Part shown: in pieces, positions 8,343 to 12,570 of the stretch
How the letters are laid out: the number at the start of each line of letters is the position of its first letter
Position numbering within the stretch: position 1 is the stretch's first letter
Assembly: GCA_028565635.1 (NCBI GenBank)
Contig: JAOXYB010044048.1
Span: forward strand, 1 to 12,570
Direction of reading: 5' to 3'
DNA: 12,570 nucleotides
From: Phoronis ovalis
Taxonomy: Eukaryota > Phoronida > Phoronidae
Position numbers and translations under genes: made by a program
Notes under the pieces: model-generated
Database searches by the model: none
Told to the model about the DNA's origin: nothing
Seen by the model: the letters and a program-made list of their open reading frames with translations, nothing else

Positions 8343-9520
8343 CTGTAAAATATCATTTTTTTTACTTATCAGCCAAATTGTACATATTGCCTATACAGTA
8401 AGAAGAAACAGGAATATTGCCATCATGGTTGTTCAACAAAGGCCAATTATACGAACAGAGAATATCCAGTGTCCGGAATGTGAACAAAAATCAAATTCAT
8501 ATCGAGATGCCTCATGTGTGAAGCTTTTTATCAATTGTGAAGGTGTTACATACAGAAATTTAGTGATCAAGATGGCTCTAGTGCCTTTCGGTGAAGGATT
8601 TTGGCCATTGTGAAGATTTTTTGAGAGATTATACAAATTTTGATCAAGATGTCTCTCTAATAAGCTATACTTGTGTGAAGCTTTTTATCGATTGTGAAGG
8701 ATTTTGAGAGAACATACAAATTTTGATTAAGATGACTCTCCAGTGTGCACATGTGAAGCTTTTTACAGGTTGTGAAGATTTTTTGAGAGAAAATACATTT
8801 TCTGATCGAGATGTGATGATAATTAAAGATTGCAGTCATAAGATAATTATATTTCTTCTCATCTTCTTTATGGCTTTTTATGCATTTCTCATATCTTTTC
8901 GTTGCCCAGACTGGCTGAGAACATCCTAGGGAAACACCAATTACCCAGAACTAAACTCACACCTGTCTAAATATTTGTACCTTCCCAACAGATACAATAT
9001 TGCCATCTGACGACCTGGAGGCTTGTTATAAATAAAAAGTTAAAAGAAGTGCGTTTAGTTTCTTGTAAAATTTCTTCAGGCAAGACCTTCCATACTTTTG
9101 TTTTTTCTCGTATAATTGGCCTCAAGTTGCATTGTTACCCGCTTATCCAGCCAGTATGTAATCAAATACCTTATGGGGAGTGTATATTTATTTACAAGAT
9201 TGTAGTGAATATCCCCACAGATCATTCACCAGCATTTTATAAACCTCATACAAGTTCACCAGTACATAATACTATTTACCATTCATCAGTTTTCAAAAAC
9301 AATTCACCAATATATTGATTCACAAACTCACAATATGCTTACAAATCCTGAGATCTCCTTTCTGACATTTAAAAGCTGTTTTTAGATGAGAATTATGGAA
9401 TACTTAATTGACTTAAATATGAATAAGTTGTTTGATTTTAATTTCTAAAAGGTACATGTTCACTCTGCAATGTCTTCAGTTTCAGGGTCAATATTAGATC
9501 TAATTAACCTGTACTTAAAC
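8343..9520. other. Non-coding stretch, probably part of a large upstream intron
   Basis: It lies upstream of exon A. It holds the ~79-bp tandem repeat at 8505-8820 and otherwise AT-rich sequence with short open frames that look accidental. The missing DEP exon was looked for here on the minus strand (expected features: a W-L pair and a donor leaving phase 2) and not found. Confidence 0.65.
8505..8820. repeat. Degenerate tandem repeat, period about 79 bp, four copies
   Basis: Markers gtgtgaagctttttat (8516, 8672, near 8751) and gagaga..tacaaattttgat(c/t)aagatg..ctct (about 8540, 8620, 8700, 8785) recur with spacing of about 79-84 bp. The second copy differs in its first half (gtgcctttcggtgaagg). 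Copies are roughly 75-85% alike by eye. The plus-strand frame is open only in the last copy, so coding is unlikely. Confidence 0.75.
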
Positions 9521-10346
9521 TGTACTTACTCCGTACTGAAAAAGAAACTGATCAGACAAAAATCTAAGCTGTTACTATGACATACAATCTTGAAAACCAA
9601 CAGCCATCAGTTGGCCATCTTGGTCAAAATTGTAGCTGACCTGAACTTACCCTGCACCTAATATATGAAGCTGATCGAATAACAAGCAGTTATTTCAAGA
9701 CATAGAAAGAGTTGCGCATAACAAAAAATGTCGAAGATTCATACCAGCATTTGACCTACTATTCAAGGTCATTTTAAAATGTCACCAATTCTAATACACC
9801 CACCAACTTGACCTTTGAGAATCCACCATCAAATCTTCCAGTATTTCTCAAAATGTACATACCATAATGAACCTCTAGGGAACAAACATGGCCAGCAGTA
9901 AGCCATCTTGACTGACCTGTATTTGCCCTGTACCAAATGTAAAGCTGATTACCTAAAAACTGAAGCAGTAATTGCAAGACAAAGAAAGTATCATGCACAA
10001 TAAAAAATGTCAAACATTCAGATCACATTTAACCTACTTCTCAGTACTATTTTAAAATGTCACCTAGCCTAATACGCTGACCAAACTATGGCCTTTGTGA
10101 ATTCACCTTCGAATCACCCAGTCAAAGCTTCATCTTTCCCAATAGGTCCAACTGACATGCACTCTCAGGAACAAACGTGGCCATCAATATTTTGATCTGC
10201 GCTTACTCTGTACCAAACACAAAGCTGATTGGATAAAAATTGAAGATGCTGTTGCGACATACAATCTTGAGAACCAATAAGGCAACCAGTTGGCCATCTT
10301 GGGGAGGGATCCAAGTCAACATGGTTACCATGTTGAAGTTACCTGG

Positions 10347-10354
10347 TACCAAAT
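10347..10354. repeat. Left target-site duplication of the hAT-like element
   Basis: taccaaat, matching tactaaat at 10825-10832 with one substitution. It is part of the monomer consensus, so the insertion target can be read directly. Confidence 0.7.
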
Positions 10355-10823
10355 CAGTCGGAATAAATCCATTCATTAGTGTTCCGTACCTTCTCAACTA
10401 ACATCTCGACTTAACCAAAATTAATTTTTGTTTATTATCTCAAAAAGCAGAAGAGCAATAATCCCTTTATTTGATATAAAGTCTTGACAATAATCAAATT
10501 GCAGCTTACAATATTAGACTAAGTGGACTAAGCGAGTAGATGGTCAATCACACTCATTCCGTCCTGCCAGTTTTATCTATAGTCCGCTAAGCAACAAGTA
10601 AGCTCCCCTGTGATACCTATTCAGAATGAGTCATCATGATAGAATAGACGTGGTAGGGGACGATGGTTCACATAGAGAGAAAAGCTTATCTTGGTTGGCA
10701 AAAGTTAAATGTAATTATTTCGCTCTTGAAGGGCATATATTAACAAAAATTGACTATGGTTAAGCCCAAACGTTCGTTAGTTGAGAAGGTGCGGAATATA
10801 AACGGATGTATTTGTTCAGACTG
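10355..10823. mobile_element. hAT-like non-autonomous DNA transposon (MITE) with ~108-bp imperfect TIRs
   Basis: The left arm (10355-10462) and right arm (10714-10823) are inverted copies of each other, about 75% identical by eye, with the perfect block ccttctcaactaac. Both ends start CAGTC(g/t)GAA when read inward. The flanks are taccaaat (10347-10354) and tactaaat (10825-10832), a likely 8-bp target duplication with one change. The surrounding monomer shows why: its consensus gtaccaaatatgaagctgat is broken at that point and resumes on the right. An 8-bp duplication with CAG ends fits the hAT superfamily. The centre has a further small hairpin (actcattc at about 10552, gaatgagt at about 10624) and no coding capacity. 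Confidence 0.82.
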
Positions 10824-10824
10824 C

Positions 10825-10832
10825 TACTAAAT
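10825..10832. repeat. Right target-site duplication of the hAT-like element
   Basis: tactaaat, followed by atgaagctgatggaataaaa, the natural continuation of the interrupted monomer. One extra base (c10824) between it and the element end makes the exact right boundary uncertain by one. Confidence 0.7.
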
Positions 10833-11014
10833 ATGAAGCTGATGGAATAAAAACTGAAACAGTTATTGTGATACAAAGAAAGCATTTCAAAAAAAGATTG
10901 GTATCGGCATATGACCTACTTCTCAATTTAAAATGTCACCTAGCCTAATACGCCCACCAACCTATGGCCTTCTTAGAATAACCTTTAAATCGTCCAAGTA
11001 ACATTTCGTCTTTG

Positions 11015-11217
11015 TGAGCTGTGCGAACAGTCATGGAATCTTATATAGCTAATTGCAGTGAAAGTGCCTAAACTTCGAAATCTATGTAATTCCAACCAAA
11101 TGAGCTCATACATCACTGTCCAGATACTCTCACATTATCCAACTTCAACTTCCACTACTCCCATCACCATTTGAAACGCTGAATTCAGTGTTTACCATGC
11201 AGTAAGCATGTTATACC
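11015..11217. repeat. Direct repeat, copy 1 (~200 bp)
   Basis: It starts tgagctgtgcgaacagtcat and runs to agtaagcatgttatacc. It is about 85% identical by eye to 11395-11595, in the same orientation, 380 bp away. It interrupts a long monomer that would otherwise continue after aatcgtcca, so it is a different sequence family nested in the array. Confidence 0.85.
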
Positions 11218-11394
11218 ACCGTATCCAGATAACTTAATCAAAGATTCAACAGCACATCAGCATAAAATCTAAAATGCACTCTTGAAGGTTTGTTCATCTA
11301 TGGTATGGACATTATGCTATTGCACATGCGTGAAGGCTAGTAGAACTTCGGCTAGTTTGAGATACGAAACGGTCATGACCCTACGAACAAGCCA

Positions 11395-11595
11395 TGAGCT
11401 GTGCGAACAGTCATGGAATCTTACATAGCCAATTACAGTGAAAGTGCTCAAACTTGGAAATCTATGTAATTCCTACTGAATTAGTTCATACATCACTGTC
11501 CAGATACTCTCTGATCCAACTTCAAGTTCAACTACTCCCTTCACCATTTGAAACTCCTGAATTTAGTTTTTACAATGCAGTAAGTTTGTTTTACC
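11395..11595. repeat. Direct repeat, copy 2 (~200 bp)
   Basis: Second copy of the 11015-11217 sequence. It ends agtaagtttgttttaccc and runs almost directly into the GT microsatellite. The 178 bp between the copies has no match elsewhere in the window that I can see, so the full unit may be about 380 bp with the second copy cut short. Confidence 0.85.
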
Positions 11596-11600
11596 CTGGC

Positions 11601-11671
11601 GTGTGTGTATGGCATGTGTGTATGTGGTGTGTGTGTGTGGTGTGTGTGTGTGTGTGTGTGGTGTGTGTGTG
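11601..11671. repeat. (GT)n microsatellite
   Basis: About 70 bp of GT dinucleotides with a few interruptions (tatggcat, gtatgtgg, ggtg). It sits at the junction between the direct repeat copy and a fresh array monomer that starts at aaattatagacgatctg. The open frame across it on the plus strand is an artefact of the repeat. Confidence 0.97.
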
Positions 11672-12570
11672 CAAATTATAGACGATCTGCATTTTGACCT
11701 GTATTTATCCTGTACCAAATATAAAGCTGATCGGATAAAAACTGAAGCAGTTATTGCGTGACAAAGAAAGTATTACGCGCAACAAAAATTGTCAAAGATT
11801 CGTATTGACATTTGACCTACTTCTCAAGGTCATTTTCAAATGTCGCCTGGCCTAATACAACCACCAACCCATGGCCTTCTTGAATCCACCTTCGAATCGT
11901 CCAGTCATCGCTTCATCTTTCCCGAAATGGGCACAACGTAACGTGCACTATCGGAAAAAAACATGGCCACAAGTCGGCCATCTTGAAAGTGATCCACATG
12001 GAAATTACAGACGATCTGCATTTTGACCTGAATTTACACTGTACCAAACATAAAGTTGATCGAATAAAAACTGAAGCAGTTATTGCGCGACAAAGTAAGT
12101 ATTATGCACAAAAAATGTCGAAGATTCGCATCTGCATTTGATCCACTTCTCAAGGTCATTTTGAAATGTGGCCTGGCCTAATACGCCCACCATCCTATGG
12201 CCTACGTCAAACCACCTTTAAATCGTCCAGTCATCGCTTCATCTTTCCCAAAATGGGCACAACGTAACGTACACTCTCGGGTACAAACATGGCCGCCAGT
12301 CGGCCATGTTTGAAGTAATCGGAGTCAAACTTATATCCTACGTGTACTTTGACCAGTATTTACCCTGTACCAAATATGAAGATAATCCGACAAAAACAAA
12401 AGCTATTATTGCGAGCTAACATCTCGAGAACAAACATGGATGCCAATCGGCCATCTTGAAAGTGATCCATGTCGAAATTATAGACGATCTGCATTTGACC
12501 TGTATTTATCCTGTACCAAATATAAAGCTGATCGGATAAAAACTGAAGCAGTTATTGTGCGACAAAGAAA

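Larger units (their letters stand above)
9520..12570. repeat. Diverged satellite-like array of long and short related monomers
   Basis: Each monomer starts near cctgtaccaaatataaagct and contains gatcggataaaaactgaagc, then agttattgcg. These starts fall near 9530, 9651, 9927, 10206, 10341, 11709, 12038, 12363 and 12510. Long units (276-329 bp) go on through gacaaagaaagtatt, tttgacctacttctcaaggt, cctggcctaatacgcccacc and gcttcatctttccc. Short units (121-147 bp) jump from gttattgcg to acatctcgagaacaaac. Both types end with ggccatcttg...gatcc and gacgatctgcattttgacct. The order is S-L-L-S-L, interruption, L-L-S-L, and the last unit is cut by the window edge. No long open frame is present, so it is probably a non-coding tandem or transposon-derived repeat. 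Confidence 0.85.

Noticed and set aside
8723-8929. Plus-strand frame across the last copies of the 79-bp repeat
   Set aside because: The frame is broken in the other copies and its residues match nothing I recognise.
9049-9318. 89-codon plus-strand frame with repeated ttcacca blocks
   Set aside because: No family motif, low-complexity residues, and composition like the surrounding non-coding DNA.
10317-10335. Short palindrome caacatggt-t-accatgttg
   Set aside because: Nineteen bases inside a degenerate monomer; likely chance and much weaker than the 42-bp palindrome.
11454-11681. 75-codon plus-strand frame ending in Val/Cys repeats
   Set aside because: The second half is the GT microsatellite and the first half is a repeat copy; an artefact.
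9520-12570. Array as a CRISPR or other prokaryotic repeat system
   Set aside because: Units are hundreds of bases long, diverged, without unique spacers, and the genome is animal.

Overview
This is a stretch of an AT-rich animal genome, not a prokaryotic one. It holds split coding exons with GT/AG borders, short AT-rich introns, nested interspersed repeats, a diverged satellite-like array and a (GT)n microsatellite. The repeat types fit a marine invertebrate such as a mollusc, hemichordate, cephalochordate or cnidarian. I cannot fix the phylum from sequence alone.

Only one gene is visible. It lies on the minus strand at 117-8342, and both ends run out of the window. Thirteen exons join in a continuous reading frame of about 1,016 codons that I recognise as PIKfyve/Fab1, the phosphatidylinositol 3-phosphate 5-kinase. 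From 5' (right) to 3' (left) they encode the C-terminal half of the DEP domain (8342-8116), an acidic linker (7821-7199), the lead-in to and body of the Cpn60/TCP1 chaperonin-like domain (6900-2700), a long variable linker inside a 1,011-bp exon (2793-1783), and most of the cysteine-rich PIKfyve-specific (CHK-homologous) region (1448-117). The N-terminal FYVE domain and the first half of DEP should lie to the right of the window. The catalytic PIPK domain should lie to the left.

The introns between the exons are 145-1,152 bp. They hold a TIR-flanked element with internal tandem repeats (6176-6549), a perfect 42-bp palindrome (8018-8059), small tandem repeats, and two short copies of this gene's own coding exons (6001-6026 and 1013-1042).

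From 8343 to the right edge I find no supportable coding sequence. This stretch, probably a large upstream intron, carries a degenerate ~79-bp tandem repeat (8505-8820). It then carries a diverged array from about 9520 to 12570 of long (~275-330 bp) and short (~120-150 bp) related monomers. The array is interrupted by a ~469-bp hAT-like non-autonomous transposon (10355-10823), a ~200-bp direct repeat pair and a GT microsatellite. I saw no tRNA, rRNA, CRISPR array, promoter or polyadenylation site that I could defend.
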